A stretch of 64,000 bases of DNA from Marinimicrococcus sp033875255 (GCA_033875255.1 JAWZSN010000001.1:239389-303388); one strand, 5' to 3'; shown: positions 8,414 to 17,537, numbered from the stretch's first letter. Translations and numbers: made by a program. The notes: generated from the letters alone by a model not told the origin.

Positions 8414-9013
8414 ATGCGGCTCGATCGGAACGGCCATTACGACATCCCCCCCGGCAAGCTCGTCGAGGTGGTGACCTATCTCGAGATGACGGCGCGTCCT
8501 GCTCCGCGGCCCGTGCCGGCACGCGCCGACCTGGCGCTGCGCCGGGTCGCGAGCGCCGATCTCGACTGGTATCGGGGGCTGTTCCGGCAGGTGGGTGAGC
8601 CGTGGCTGTGGGCCAGCCGCCTGGTTCTGTCCGATCAGGAGCTGGCCACCATCCTGCACGACCCGCTGGTCGATCTCTACGCTGTGGAGAAGGATGGCAG
8701 GGCGGAGGGCATTCTCGAGCTCGACCGCCGCTTTCCGCCCGACATCGAGCTCGCCTTTTTCGGCGTGGCACCGAGTCTGGTGGGAACCGGAGCCGGCCGC
8801 TGGCTCATGGAGCAGGCGCTCGACCTCGCCTGGCGCCACGCGCCGCGCCGCTTTTGGGTCCATACCTGCAGCCTCGACCATCCTGCTGCCCTGGCTTTCT
8901 ACCAGCGCTCCGGCTTCGTGCCCTACCGCCGCGCCATCGAGATCGGCGACGATCCGCGGCTCACCGGCCATTATCCCGCCACTGCCGGCGCGCATATCCC
9001 CCTCATCGCCTGA
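8414..9013 (+). CDS. GNAT-family N-acetyltransferase
   Basis: A 199-residue acetyltransferase-fold protein. The acetyl-CoA loop is seen as SLVGTGAGRWL and the C-terminal motif B as AALAFYQRSGFVPYRR, so the GNAT core is complete. An N-terminal extension of about 40 residues precedes the fold. The substrate cannot be told. I chose the ATG at 8414, six bases after a GGAG; a GTG at 8408, overlapping the preceding stop, is the alternative. It is the last gene of the + strand block that starts at the cell-wall genes. Confidence 0.85.
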   Translation: MRLDRNGHYDIPPGKLVEVVTYLEMTARPAPRPVPARADLALRRVASADLDWYRGLFRQVGEPWLWASRLVLSDQELATILHDPLVDLYAVEKDGRAEGILELDRRFPPDIELAFFGVAPSLVGTGAGRWLMEQALDLAWRHAPRRFWVHTCSLDHPAALAFYQRSGFVPYRRAIEIGDDPRLTGHYPATAGAHIPLIA

Positions 9014-9193
9014 GCCGCCCGAGGCCTCTTCCCGAGGGCTGGCAACCCTGGTGCGGCAAACGCGCCACAGCTGTCGCGCTACCTGCGCCGAAAGATGCGA
9101 TGGCGGCCGGATCATGGCCCGCCGGACGGAACGTCGAGCGTCCAAGAATGCTATCGTGGGACGTTCCCATCGTCTCATCTTGGATGTCCGGCC

Positions 9194-10144
9194 ATGAGAA
9201 TGCTTCTTGTAGGTGTTTCCCTGCTGGCCATGTCGCTCCCGGTCGCGGCGTATGCCCAGCAGTCCTCCCCGTCCGGTGGCGCCAGTTCCCAGATGGAGAG
9301 CGACGCCAGCTACATGGTGTTCTTCGCCTTCGACAAGGCGACGCTGACCGACGAAGCGCGTCAGACCATCGGCGATGCGGCCGACGCCTATCGGCGCACC
9401 GGCGCGGCGCGGCTTCGCGTCGTCGGCCATACTGACACCGTGGGCACCTCTTCTTACAACATGGACCTCTCGCAGCGCCGGGCCGATGCAGTGGCGCGCG
9501 AGCTCGAGAGGCAGGGCGTGCCCGCCCAGGACATTGCCATGACCGGCGTGGGCGAGCAGGACCTCCTGGTGCCTACCGCGGACGGCGTCCGCGAGCGCCA
9601 GAACCGCCGGGTCGAGATCATGATGCCGGCAGCACCGCCCCCGGCTCCGGTGGCGGCAGCACCGGCCGCCCCCCAGCCGATGCCTCCCGAGGAGCCCCAG
9701 GGCCGCTACGGGTTCTCGCTAGCGCCTCTCTACGGCCACAATTTCCGCGAGACCGACGAGGGCGACGACGGCACCGAGAACGACCTCGCCGGCATCGAGC
9801 TCGGCTTCATGGCGCTGCCGGGCTATCTGGGCGGCGTATCCCTGAAACAGGGCGTCTTGTGGAGCTTCAACGGCGAGGATGACGGGCTTACCGGGCGCAC
9901 CGTGGCCAGCGTCGATTTCGCCCCCGATCTCGGCATGTTCCAGCCCGTCTTCAGCATCAATGTCGGCGGCGTGTACGGCAAGGGCGTCCAGGACGGCTTC
10001 GTGGCCGGTCCGGAGATCGGCCTCGGCTTCAACATCGCCGGGCTGACGCTGCGCCCGAAGATCGCCTACGACTACCAGTTCCGCAACCCGAACTGGGACG
10101 AGGGCATCTTGTGGGGCGGTCTCGACCTCGGCCTGCGGTTCTGA
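9194..10144 (+). CDS. OmpA-domain protein with C-terminal outer-membrane-like region
   Basis: A 316-residue exported protein (signal peptide MRMLLVGVSLLAMSLPVAAYAQ). The OmpA/MotB peptidoglycan-binding domain comes first, with VVGHTDTVGTSSYNMDLSQRR and the late QNRRVEI. A short Pro/Ala linker follows, then about 150 residues of alternating polar and aromatic strands that end in a terminal Phe (LDLGLRF), the usual outer-membrane beta-barrel signal. The classical OmpA order is barrel first and peptidoglycan domain last, so the architecture is reversed. I take the ATG at 9194 because the signal peptide begins there. It probably ties the outer membrane to the cell wall. Confidence 0.8.
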   Translation: MRMLLVGVSLLAMSLPVAAYAQQSSPSGGASSQMESDASYMVFFAFDKATLTDEARQTIGDAADAYRRTGAARLRVVGHTDTVGTSSYNMDLSQRRADAVARELERQGVPAQDIAMTGVGEQDLLVPTADGVRERQNRRVEIMMPAAPPPAPVAAAPAAPQPMPPEEPQGRYGFSLAPLYGHNFRETDEGDDGTENDLAGIELGFMALPGYLGGVSLKQGVLWSFNGEDDGLTGRTVASVDFAPDLGMFQPVFSINVGGVYGKGVQDGFVAGPEIGLGFNIAGLTLRPKIAYDYQFRNPNWDEGILWGGLDLGLRF

Positions 10145-10157
10145 GCCCCGGCCGCTC

Positions 10158-10775
10158 CTAGTCGGGTCCGGAAGGCGCCCGGTCGGCCACCAGCTCGGCC
10201 ACCACGGCGTCTTCCGATCCGCCCCGGGCGCGCAGCCCGGCAACGATACCGGCGCGATCGGCGGACGAGCGGTTCTGGCTCATCTTGAGCTTGGCTTCGA
10301 GCTGCAGCACCGTCATCCGCAGCCCCACGATGCCGCGCACCATCGCCTGGCGGAACTTCTCGGGCTGGCTCGCGAAGGTCCAACGCGGCTCGTAGCGCCG
10401 GGTCAGCGCGAGGAGGAGCCCCTCCAGCGCCTCGGGTGCCTCGACGGTCTCCACCCGGACGACAGCCTCCGCCGCAACGTAGTTCCAGGTCGGCACCGCG
10501 GGCCCGGCGGCGTACCAGTCCGGCGAGACATGCGCGTGCGGCCCGGTGAAGACTGCCAGCGCCTCGGCGCCGTCCAGGTGCTGCCAGTGCGGGTTGGCGC
10601 GCGCCACATGCCCCAGCAGCACGAGGCCCTGGCCGGTCCGCTCCAGGACCATCGGCAGGTGCGTTACCATCGGCCGTGCGCCGCCAGCACTGACCAGCAT
10701 GCCGAAGCCATGCCGTTCGACGATCTCGACGGCGGTTCGCTCATCGGGCGCACGGAAGTGCGATGGGGCATACAT
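10158..10775 (-). CDS. PaiB-like FMN-binding negative transcriptional regulator
   Basis: A 205-residue flavin-reductase-like split-barrel protein of the PaiB family. It opens with MYAPSHF and keeps the family stretches THLPM, HVARANPHW and the VPTWNY motif that lines the flavin pocket. Bacillus PaiB lowers expression of protease and sporulation genes; the molecular role in Gram-negative bacteria is less clear, and an FMN-dependent enzyme is possible. A clean AGGAG precedes the ATG. It is convergent with the OmpA-like gene (13-base gap) and follows sseA on the same strand by 98 bases. Confidence 0.87.
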   Translation of the reverse strand: MYAPSHFRAPDERTAVEIVERHGFGMLVSAGGARPMVTHLPMVLERTGQGLVLLGHVARANPHWQHLDGAEALAVFTGPHAHVSPDWYAAGPAVPTWNYVAAEAVVRVETVEAPEALEGLLLALTRRYEPRWTFASQPEKFRQAMVRGIVGLRMTVLQLEAKLKMSQNRSSADRAGIVAGLRARGGSEDAVVAELVADRAPSGPD

Positions 10776-10873
10776 GGCCGGCTCCTTGCAGGGCCAGCAG
10801 GGCTAGCGCGTCCGCCAGCGGCCGCGCCAGAGCCGATTCGGCAGGCGCGGCGAGGCCATCTCCAACGCCGTGC

Positions 10874-11713
10874 TCAGCCGGTGGCGACCGGCGTGTCCGG
10901 CTGGGCGCCCCACTCGCTCCACGACCCGTCATAGAGCGCCACGTCCTCGCGCCCGAGCCGGTGCAGGGCGAGGCTGACGACCGCCGCCGACACGCCCGAG
11001 CCGCAGGTGGTGACCAGCGGCGCCCCGAGATCGACCCCGGCCTCCTCGAAGAGGCGGCGCAGCTCGTTGGCCTGACGCAGCGTGCCGTCGGCGGCGATCA
11101 GCGCCGGGTAGGGGAGGTTGCAGCTGCCGGGAATGTGGCCGCTCTTGAGCCCGGCCCGCGGCTCCGGCTCGGTACCGCGGAAGCGGCCGGCCGAGCGGGC
11201 GTCGACCAGCTGCTCGCGCCGCTGGGTGAGGTTGGCGCGGACCTGGTCGAGCTCGCGCAGCAGGTGGCTGTGCTGGCGCGCCGTGAAATGCCGCTCGGTG
11301 GGCCGCACCGGCCGGTCGTCGACCGGACGTCCCTCCGCCAGCCACTTCTCGAGGCCGCCGTCCAGCACGTAGACCTCCCGGTGGCCCATCAGGCGGAACA
11401 TCCACCAGACCCGGGCCGAGGCGCAGAACCTGTTGGCGTCATAGACGACGATCCTGAGGCCGTCGCCCAGACCCAGCCGGCGCACCCGGGAGCTGAAGCG
11501 GACCGGCCCCGGCACGGTGTGCGGCTGGCCGGTGTCCTGCTCGGCGATCTCGTCGATGTCGAAATAGACGGCACCTTGGATGTGGCGCTCGGCATACTCC
11601 GCCCTGGCATCGCGGCCGACGCCGGGCAGGTACCAGGTCGCATCGACCACCCGCACGTCGGGAGCGTGCAGGTTCTGCGCGAGCCAGTCGGTCGAGACGA
11701 GAGCGTGTGCCAT
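10874..11713 (-). CDS. sseA: 3-mercaptopyruvate/thiosulfate sulfurtransferase
   Basis: Transfers sulfur from 3-mercaptopyruvate (or thiosulfate) to thiophilic acceptors through a cysteine persulfide. The product (about 279 residues) is two tandem rhodanese domains; the second carries the catalytic loop CGSGVSA, close to the CGSGVTA of SseA, while the first is inactive as is usual. I start at the ATG at 11713, which gives MAHALVSTDWLA and has an AGG upstream. It is 33 bases downstream of cysK on the same strand, so cysteine synthesis and a cysteine-derived sulfur donor pathway are linked. A small GTGCCC/GGGCAC hairpin (11732-11746) lies in the gap just before its ribosome binding site. Confidence 0.92.
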   Translation of the reverse strand: MAHALVSTDWLAQNLHAPDVRVVDATWYLPGVGRDARAEYAERHIQGAVYFDIDEIAEQDTGQPHTVPGPVRFSSRVRRLGLGDGLRIVVYDANRFCASARVWWMFRLMGHREVYVLDGGLEKWLAEGRPVDDRPVRPTERHFTARQHSHLLRELDQVRANLTQRREQLVDARSAGRFRGTEPEPRAGLKSGHIPGSCNLPYPALIAADGTLRQANELRRLFEEAGVDLGAPLVTTCGSGVSAAVVSLALHRLGREDVALYDGSWSEWGAQPDTPVATG

Positions 11714-11746
11714 TGCAGCGAGCCTCCGCGGGTGCCCTGGGGGCAC

Positions 11747-12748
11747 TTAGGCCAGCCAGCGCGGCGCCGGCAATCCTTTTTCGGCGAGGAACGCGGGGTT
11801 GAAGAGCTTGCTCTGGTAGCGGCTGCCATAGTCGCACAGGATGGTGACGATGGTGTGGCCCGGGCCCAGCTCCCTGGCCAGCCTCACCGCACCGGCGATG
11901 TTGATGGCCGAGGAGCCGCCCAGCACCAGCCCTTCCTCGATCGCGAGATCGAACAGCAGGGGCAGGGCTTCCTCGTCAGGGATCTGGAAGGCATCGTCGA
12001 CCGGTGCGCCCTCGAGGTTCGCGGTGATCCGGCCCTGGCCGATCCCTTCGGTGATCGAGCTGCCCTCGGCCTTGAGCTCGCCATTCTTGTAGAAATTGTA
12101 GAGCGCCGCACCCATCGGGTCGGCCAGCGCTATGCGGACCTCGGCGCGGCGCTCCTTGAGGAACATGCCGACCCCCGCCAGCGTGCCGCCGGTGCCCACC
12201 GCGCAGGTGAAGCCGTCGATCCTCCCGCCGGTCTGCTCCCAGATCTCCGGGCCGGTGGTCCGGTAGTGGCCCTGGCGATTGGCCACATTGTCGAACTGGT
12301 TGGCCCAGATTGCGCCGTTGGACTCGCTTCGTGCCATTTCCTCGGCGAGCCTGCCGGCATATTTCACGTAGTTGTCGGGATTTTTGTAGGGTACGGCCGG
12401 CACCAGCCGCAGATCCGCCCCCGCCAGGCGCAGCATGTCCTTCTTTTCCTGGCTCTGCGTCTCGGGCATCACGATGACCGTACGATAGCCGCGCGTGTTG
12501 CCGACAAGGGCGAGGCCGATGCCGGTATTGCCGGCGGTGCCCTCGACGATCACGCCGCCCGGCTCGAGCAGGCCCTTTTCCTCGGCATCCTCTATGATCG
12601 CCCAGGCGGCGCGATCCTTGACGCTGCCGCCGGGGTTGAGGAACTCGCACTTGCCGAGAATCTCGCAGCCGGTCTCTTGCGAGACCTTCTTCAGGCGCAC
12701 GAGGGGCGTGTTGCCGACGAGGTCCACGAAACCGGAACGAATTTGCAT
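11747..12748 (-). CDS. cysK: Cysteine synthase A (O-acetylserine sulfhydrylase)
   Basis: Makes cysteine from O-acetylserine and sulfide with pyridoxal phosphate. The 333-residue fold-type II enzyme has the PLP lysine in NPGGSVKDR, the substrate loop EGTAGNTG, and the phosphate-binding GTGGTLAGV. The C-terminus has CDYGSRYQSKLF. I start at the ATG at 12748 (MQIRSGF) because the 22 residues upstream are not part of the fold. The upstream gap is AT-rich for this genome and probably holds divergent promoters for cysK and the kinase gene to its right. CysE, which supplies O-acetylserine, is encoded at 44985. Confidence 0.94.
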   Translation of the reverse strand: MQIRSGFVDLVGNTPLVRLKKVSQETGCEILGKCEFLNPGGSVKDRAAWAIIEDAEEKGLLEPGGVIVEGTAGNTGIGLALVGNTRGYRTVIVMPETQSQEKKDMLRLAGADLRLVPAVPYKNPDNYVKYAGRLAEEMARSESNGAIWANQFDNVANRQGHYRTTGPEIWEQTGGRIDGFTCAVGTGGTLAGVGMFLKERRAEVRIALADPMGAALYNFYKNGELKAEGSSITEGIGQGRITANLEGAPVDDAFQIPDEEALPLLFDLAIEEGLVLGGSSAINIAGAVRLARELGPGHTIVTILCDYGSRYQSKLFNPAFLAEKGLPAPRWLA

Positions 12749-12845
12749 CTCAGTCACCGTGAAATAGATAAAAGCCACAGTCGATGGTGTAATGCCCGCC
12801 GCCCTGCGATGCAAGGCGCGCGCGGCCTACCCCGGAAGGAGATCC

Positions 12846-14375
12846 ATGACGGAGCCCTCGCAGGACGAGATCATCGCGTTTCTCGAGAATGAGGCGCTGG
12901 GGCCGGACGTCCAGCGGGTGGATACCCATGGCGCCGCGGTGTTCCTCGCGGGCGGGCGGGCCTTCAAGATGAAGCGGGCGATCCGCTTCAGCTTCCTCGA
13001 CTTCTCGACGCTGGAGAAGCGCGAGCGCGCCCTGCGCGACGAGCTGCGCCTCAACCGCCGCACTGCTCCGGAGCTCTACGAGCGGGTGCTGCCGGTGACC
13101 CGCGAGGCGAAAGGCGGGCTGGCGCTCGACGGCGGGGGCGAGCCGGTGGAGTGGCTGCTTGCCATGCGACGCTTTCCTTCCGAGGCCCAACTGGACCGCC
13201 ACGCCGCGGCGCACGGGCTGTCCCGCGAACTCCTCGAGGATCTGGCACAAGGCATCGCGCGCTTTCACGAGGCAGCCGAGCCGCGGCCCGACCGGGGCGG
13301 CCACGCAGCCATGCAGGAGGTGGTCGAGGGGAATGCCGGCGATCTCGAGAGCCTCGCCGGCAGTGTGCTGGACAGCGCGCGGGTGGCAGCCCTCAACGCC
13401 GCCACCCGTGCGGTCCTGGCGGCCAACGCGGGCCGTCTCGACGCAAGGCGCGCCGCCGGTCGGGTGCGCCATTGCCACGGCGACCTGCACCTCGCCAACA
13501 TCGTCCTGCTGGACGGGAGGCCGACCCTCTTCGACTGCATCGAGTTCAACGAGGAGTTCGCCTGCGTCGACCTGCTCTACGACCTGGGCTTCCTGCTGAT
13601 GGACCTGATCCATCGTGGCCTGCACCGCGAGGCGCAGATCGTTCTGCAGGCCTGGCTGGACGAGGTGCCGGACGAGGAGGGGCTGGCGCTGCTGCCGCTG
13701 TTCCTTTCGGTGCGTGCCGCCGTGCGCGCCAAGATCTCGGGCTTTACCGTCCGGCTCGCCGGGGATGAGGAGACATGCCGGCGGGCGGTGGCCGAGGCCA
13801 ACGCCTATCTGCGGCTGGCCCAGCACTTCCTCGAGCCGGTGGCGCCCCGCCTCGTGGCGGTCGCCGGACGCTCGGGAACCGGCAAGACCTCGCTGGCCCG
13901 CGCGCTGGCACCCGGCATCGGCGCGGCGCCCGGCGCGGTGATCCTGCGCAGCGACGTGATCCGCAAGCGCCAGCTTGGTCGCGCGCCCACCGAGCGCCTG
14001 CCGCCCGAGGCCTACCGGCCCGAGGTCTCGCATCGCGTGTTCGCCGAGATCGCCGCGCGCGCCGCTCTCCTGCTGCGCGCCGGGCGGGCGGTGATCGCCG
14101 ACGGTGTCTACGGCCTGGCGGCACAGCGGCGGGAGATCGAGGCCGTGGCCAGGGAGGCTGGCGTGCCGTTCCTGGGCGTGTGGCTCGAGGCGCCCGAGGA
14201 GGTGCTGGAGGCGCGGGTGGCAAAGCGCCGCGGCGATGCCTCCGATGCTACGGTGGAGGTGGTGCGGATGCAGCGCAACGCCCTGGAGACGCCCGCCGCC
14301 GGCTGGCACGAGGTGCCGGCAGGCCGGCCGGTCGACGAGATCGCCGCCGAGCTGCGCCCGCTTCTGGAGGACTGA
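12846..14375 (+). CDS. Bifunctional APH-like kinase / P-loop ATPase
   Basis: A 509-residue two-domain protein. The first part (about residues 1-320) has an aminoglycoside phosphotransferase-like kinase fold, with the catalytic loop HGDLHLANIVL and a metal-binding IEFN segment. The second part (about 330-509) is a small-molecule kinase-like P-loop domain with Walker A, GRSGTGKTS, and a lid rich in arginine. This pairing is a known but poorly characterised family (COG0645 fused with COG2187). The substrate is unknown. A strong GGAAGGAG precedes the ATG at 12846. It is followed after three bases by the YedK gene, so they probably form an operon. Confidence 0.85.
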   Translation: MTEPSQDEIIAFLENEALGPDVQRVDTHGAAVFLAGGRAFKMKRAIRFSFLDFSTLEKRERALRDELRLNRRTAPELYERVLPVTREAKGGLALDGGGEPVEWLLAMRRFPSEAQLDRHAAAHGLSRELLEDLAQGIARFHEAAEPRPDRGGHAAMQEVVEGNAGDLESLAGSVLDSARVAALNAATRAVLAANAGRLDARRAAGRVRHCHGDLHLANIVLLDGRPTLFDCIEFNEEFACVDLLYDLGFLLMDLIHRGLHREAQIVLQAWLDEVPDEEGLALLPLFLSVRAAVRAKISGFTVRLAGDEETCRRAVAEANAYLRLAQHFLEPVAPRLVAVAGRSGTGKTSLARALAPGIGAAPGAVILRSDVIRKRQLGRAPTERLPPEAYRPEVSHRVFAEIAARAALLLRAGRAVIADGVYGLAAQRREIEAVAREAGVPFLGVWLEAPEEVLEARVAKRRGDASDATVEVVRMQRNALETPAAGWHEVPAGRPVDEIAAELRPLLED

Positions 14376-14378
14376 GCG

Positions 14379-15110
14379 ATGTGCGGCCGTTTTGCCCTCT
14401 CGGTGACGCCGGCGCAGTTTCACGCCCTGTTCGGGGTGCCGCTGCCCGAGGGGTTCCGGGCGTCGTGGAACATCACGCCCGATGCGCAGATCGTGAGCCT
14501 GCGGGCCGGCAGGGACGGGGAGCCCGAGGCGCTCTTCATGCGCTGGGGCATGCTCGGGCCGTGGATGAAGGAGGCCGCCGACCGCGGCCGGCAGATCAAC
14601 GCGCGGGCCGAGACCGCGGCCGAGAAGCCGATGTTCCGCGCCTCGTTCCGCAAGGGCCGGTGCCTGATCCCGGCCGACGGCTTCTACGAGTGGCAAAAGC
14701 AGGAGAGCGGCCCCAGCCGGCCTTTCTACATCACCCGGCGCGATGGCGGTCCGGTGGCCTTCGCGGGCCTCTGGCGGGTCAACCGGCTGGCCGACGGCGA
14801 GCTCCTGACGAGCTGCGCCATCCTCACCACCGCGGCCTCGCCGGCGATCCGCCCGCTGCATCACCGGATGCCGGTCATGCTGCCCGAGCAGGCCTTCGCG
14901 GCATGGCTTGATCCGGGCCTCGAGGACCCCGCCCTTTTGGGCGAGCTGCTCGAGCCTCTGCCGGACGAGGCGCTGGCGGCGTGGGAGGTGGAGCGACGGG
15001 TCAACAGCCCCCGCAATGACGATCCCGGCCTGACGGCGCCGGCCGGCACTTCGTCGGGCGGGGAAGAGGAGCAGGAGCCTCCGGCGAAGAGACAGGGCAG
15101 CCTGTTTTGA
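14379..15110 (+). CDS. yedK: SOS response-associated peptidase, YedK/HMCES family
   Basis: Crosslinks covalently to abasic sites in single-stranded DNA through the N-terminal cysteine, protecting them. The 243-residue product begins MCGRF, giving the essential Cys2 after removal of Met. It has the NARAET stretch, the catalytic Glu in DGFYEW, and the His in HHRMPVM. The C-terminal 25 residues are low-complexity. The short spacing to the kinase gene suggests co-transcription. I see no LexA-like box immediately upstream, but the operon promoter would lie before 12846. Confidence 0.93.
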   Translation: MCGRFALSVTPAQFHALFGVPLPEGFRASWNITPDAQIVSLRAGRDGEPEALFMRWGMLGPWMKEAADRGRQINARAETAAEKPMFRASFRKGRCLIPADGFYEWQKQESGPSRPFYITRRDGGPVAFAGLWRVNRLADGELLTSCAILTTAASPAIRPLHHRMPVMLPEQAFAAWLDPGLEDPALLGELLEPLPDEALAAWEVERRVNSPRNDDPGLTAPAGTSSGGEEEQEPPAKRQGSLF

Positions 15111-15165
15111 GGCGGGCGTCCAGGCGCCAGAGGTCTGCGGTAGCCGGTATGCTCCTGTTGCCATC

Positions 15166-16230
15166 CTACGGCTCGCGGGCTTCCTCGACGGTCTCTTCCG
15201 CTTCCTCGCGGTCTTCGGCGTCGGCTTCCTCGGCGTCCTGCATCGAGGCCGCCGCCGGTGCCAGGTCGAGGGCGATGAAGATCGGGAAATGGTCCGAGCC
15301 GAAGGCAGGCAGCCGGTGCAGCTCGCGCAGCGTGAAGCGGTCGCTGTGGAAGACATGGTCGAGGGGCCATCGCAGAACCGGCCAGCCGGCGTGGAAGGTG
15401 CTGTAGAAGCCGCGCCCGATTCGCGGGTCGAGCAGGCCGCTGATCCGCGTGAAGAGGCGACTGGTGTGCGACCAGGCGACGTCGTTCAGGTCGCCGGCGA
15501 CCACTACCGGCCGGCTCTCCTTCGCCGCCTCCTTGCCGACCATCACCAGCTCCGCGTCACGGGGCAGCGAGCTGTCGGCCTCGGTCGGACTCGGCGGCTC
15601 GGGGTGGATGCCGTAGAACGTGATGGTCTCGCCGCTCGCCAGCCGCACGCCGGTGCGGATCGAGGGGATCTCCTGCGACAGCAGGAAGCGGACCTGCGGG
15701 TGCACCAGGTCGAGCCGCGAGAACAGCGCCATGCCGTAGGTGTTGTCGAGCGGGTGCAGCACCCGGTGCTGATGCTCGGGCAGCAGCTCACCCAGCCTTC
15801 GCACCCACCACTCGTCGACTTCCACCGCCAGCACGAGATCGGGGGCGTGGCGGGCGATGTCCTTCGACAGCGAGCCGGTCTCGCGGTTGCTCATCAGGAC
15901 GTTGACCGCGAGGAGCCGGAGGCGTCGTGCGGGCTCGCTGGCGGCGGCCTCCGAGCCCACCACCATTTTGGACCAGAGCGGCGTGTAGGGCAGGATACGG
16001 GCGAGCTGGAGGCCGAGGGCCAGGACCAGCAGGCCGGCCAGCACCGCCTCCAACAGCGCGAGGCCGTGGCGCCAGATCACCATGGCGAGCAGGACGAGGA
16101 CGATGAGGCAGGCGACCTGCACCCGCGGAAAGTCCCACGCCCGCACCCACCACGCCTTGAAGGGTGTCACGGGCAGCAGGGTGGCGAGGAGCGCGATCGC
16201 CGCGAATATCCAGATAACGCCGCGCAGCAT
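15166..16230 (-). CDS. Membrane-anchored endonuclease/exonuclease/phosphatase family protein
   Basis: A 354-residue protein with three predicted transmembrane helices in the first 90 residues, then an EEP-fold domain (from about 105). Motifs include NVLMSN, the metal-binding Glu in LVLAVEVDEWW, YGIHPEPP, VVAGDLNDVAWS with the catalytic Asp/Asn pair, and GSDHFPI near the end. The C-terminal tail is very acidic (Glu/Asp-rich). Substrate could be nucleic acid, phospholipid or inositol phosphate; the membrane anchor argues for a periplasmic or surface phosphodiesterase. It is convergent with yedK. Confidence 0.87.
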   Translation of the reverse strand: MLRGVIWIFAAIALLATLLPVTPFKAWWVRAWDFPRVQVACLIVLVLLAMVIWRHGLALLEAVLAGLLVLALGLQLARILPYTPLWSKMVVGSEAAASEPARRLRLLAVNVLMSNRETGSLSKDIARHAPDLVLAVEVDEWWVRRLGELLPEHQHRVLHPLDNTYGMALFSRLDLVHPQVRFLLSQEIPSIRTGVRLASGETITFYGIHPEPPSPTEADSSLPRDAELVMVGKEAAKESRPVVVAGDLNDVAWSHTSRLFTRISGLLDPRIGRGFYSTFHAGWPVLRWPLDHVFHSDRFTLRELHRLPAFGSDHFPIFIALDLAPAAASMQDAEEADAEDREEAEETVEEAREP

Positions 16231-16331
16231 CGCGAGCTCCCGGGCTGGCGGCCCGCGGGAGGCGGGCGCACGAACAGACTATCATGGGCCAGAACGGGTG
16301 AGGCGGTGCTTCGGCTCCTCGGGCGCGGGCC

Positions 16332-17537
16332 TCAGCTGCGCGAGGGCTGCGGCGCATCGGCCAGGCGCGTCTGCGCGCGCGAGGCCAGCCACCGGGCCGG
16401 AAGGGCAAGGCTGGCGATGGCAGCCATGGCGAGCAGCGAGTTCAGGGGCTCGGCCAGCGGGCCCATGTGCCAGTCGACGAGCCGCAGCAGATAGACAACC
16501 ACGACGTGCCAGGCGAAGACCTGGAGCGAGTAGCCGCCGATGAGCACGAGGAACGGCTGGCTCAGGAGGTGGTCCAGCAGCGCGCCGCCGAGCCGTTGGA
16601 CAGGCCTCGTCGAGCGCCGGCCCGCCACCAGCAGCCAGGCCACCGCGTAGCCGAGCGCCGCGAAGTTGAGCAGGAACACGAGGCCAAACTCGACGCGGTT
16701 CTCGTAGGCCTGGAAGCGCTCGAGAATCTCGGGGCCGATCAGGCCGGTGGTGATCGCCATGCGCCAGGCGAGGAAGAAGACGAGGCCACCCAGTGCCACG
16801 TGGAAAAGCATCGGGCGCTGCGGGTCGAGCAGGCGCCGGGGCTGGAGCTGCCCGCGCGCGGCCAGCGCGCCGGCGACCAGCCCGGCCACGAAGATCACCT
16901 GCCAGGCCAGCGGGTTGAAGGCGGCGCGCGGCTGCAGCGTAGCGCCGCCCAGCCACATGCCATCGAGCAGGGCTACCAGAGGCAGATGGGCGCCGAACTG
17001 GACGGCGAGCCAACAGGCGGCGGAGCCCGCCATGACCCAGGCCACCCGGCCGGTGGCGATCAGGTGGATGAGCAGTGGCGAGATCAGCAGATACGCCATG
17101 TATTGCGGCAGGATGTCCATGTAGGAGGGCTGGTAGAGCAGCGCCGCCGCGGCCGCGACATAGGCATCGCCGCCGTCATAGAGGCGGCCCAGCCAGCGGT
17201 TCCAGACGAACCAGCTGTCCGGCATCAGGCGCGCCAGGGCGAGGATGCCGAGGAGGATGCCGATGTGCCAGCCATAGAGCTCGAGCGCCCGGCCCCAGAG
17301 CCGGCGACGCACCTGCGCACCGCCTGCGCGCTCGTGTCGCTTCATGAAAATCAGTCCGACCAGCAGGCCGGACAGGAAAATGAACCCTTGCGCGCTCTGC
17401 ACGAAGCCGAGCTCGCCAAAGTGCAGAGTCTTGATGAAGTAGAATCCGCTGAATTCCAGATGGCTCAGCATCATGAACACGAGGCAGAAACCTCGCAGTC
17501 CATCCAGAACGACGATTCTATTCGGCGTGGCGCTCAT
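16332..17537 (-). CDS. opgC: OpgC-family membrane acyltransferase
   Basis: A 401-residue polytopic inner-membrane protein with about ten hydrophobic segments and the OpgC_C family start (VVLDGLRGFCLVFMMLSH). OpgC proteins add succinyl or similar groups to periplasmic glucans. No opgGH genes lie in the window, so the acceptor is inferred only from the family. The C-terminal 30 residues are hydrophilic and would be cytoplasmic. It is divergent from the SGNH esterase at 17727, and a coordinated role in acylation and deacylation is conceivable but unproven. Confidence 0.86.
   Translation of the reverse strand: MSATPNRIVVLDGLRGFCLVFMMLSHLEFSGFYFIKTLHFGELGFVQSAQGFIFLSGLLVGLIFMKRHERAGGAQVRRRLWGRALELYGWHIGILLGILALARLMPDSWFVWNRWLGRLYDGGDAYVAAAAALLYQPSYMDILPQYMAYLLISPLLIHLIATGRVAWVMAGSAACWLAVQFGAHLPLVALLDGMWLGGATLQPRAAFNPLAWQVIFVAGLVAGALAARGQLQPRRLLDPQRPMLFHVALGGLVFFLAWRMAITTGLIGPEILERFQAYENRVEFGLVFLLNFAALGYAVAWLLVAGRRSTRPVQRLGGALLDHLLSQPFLVLIGGYSLQVFAWHVVVVYLLRLVDWHMGPLAEPLNSLLAMAAIASLALPARWLASRAQTRLADAPQPSRS

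Noticed and set aside
9128..9157. EcfG-type (general stress) promoter before the OmpA-like gene
   Set aside because: GGAAC is present, but no CGTT is found 16-17 bases downstream on either strand.
12750..15356. 868-codon antisense open frame opposite the kinase and yedK genes
   Set aside because: The translated sequence is low in hydrophobic clusters and has no family motif; both + strand genes have clear motifs.
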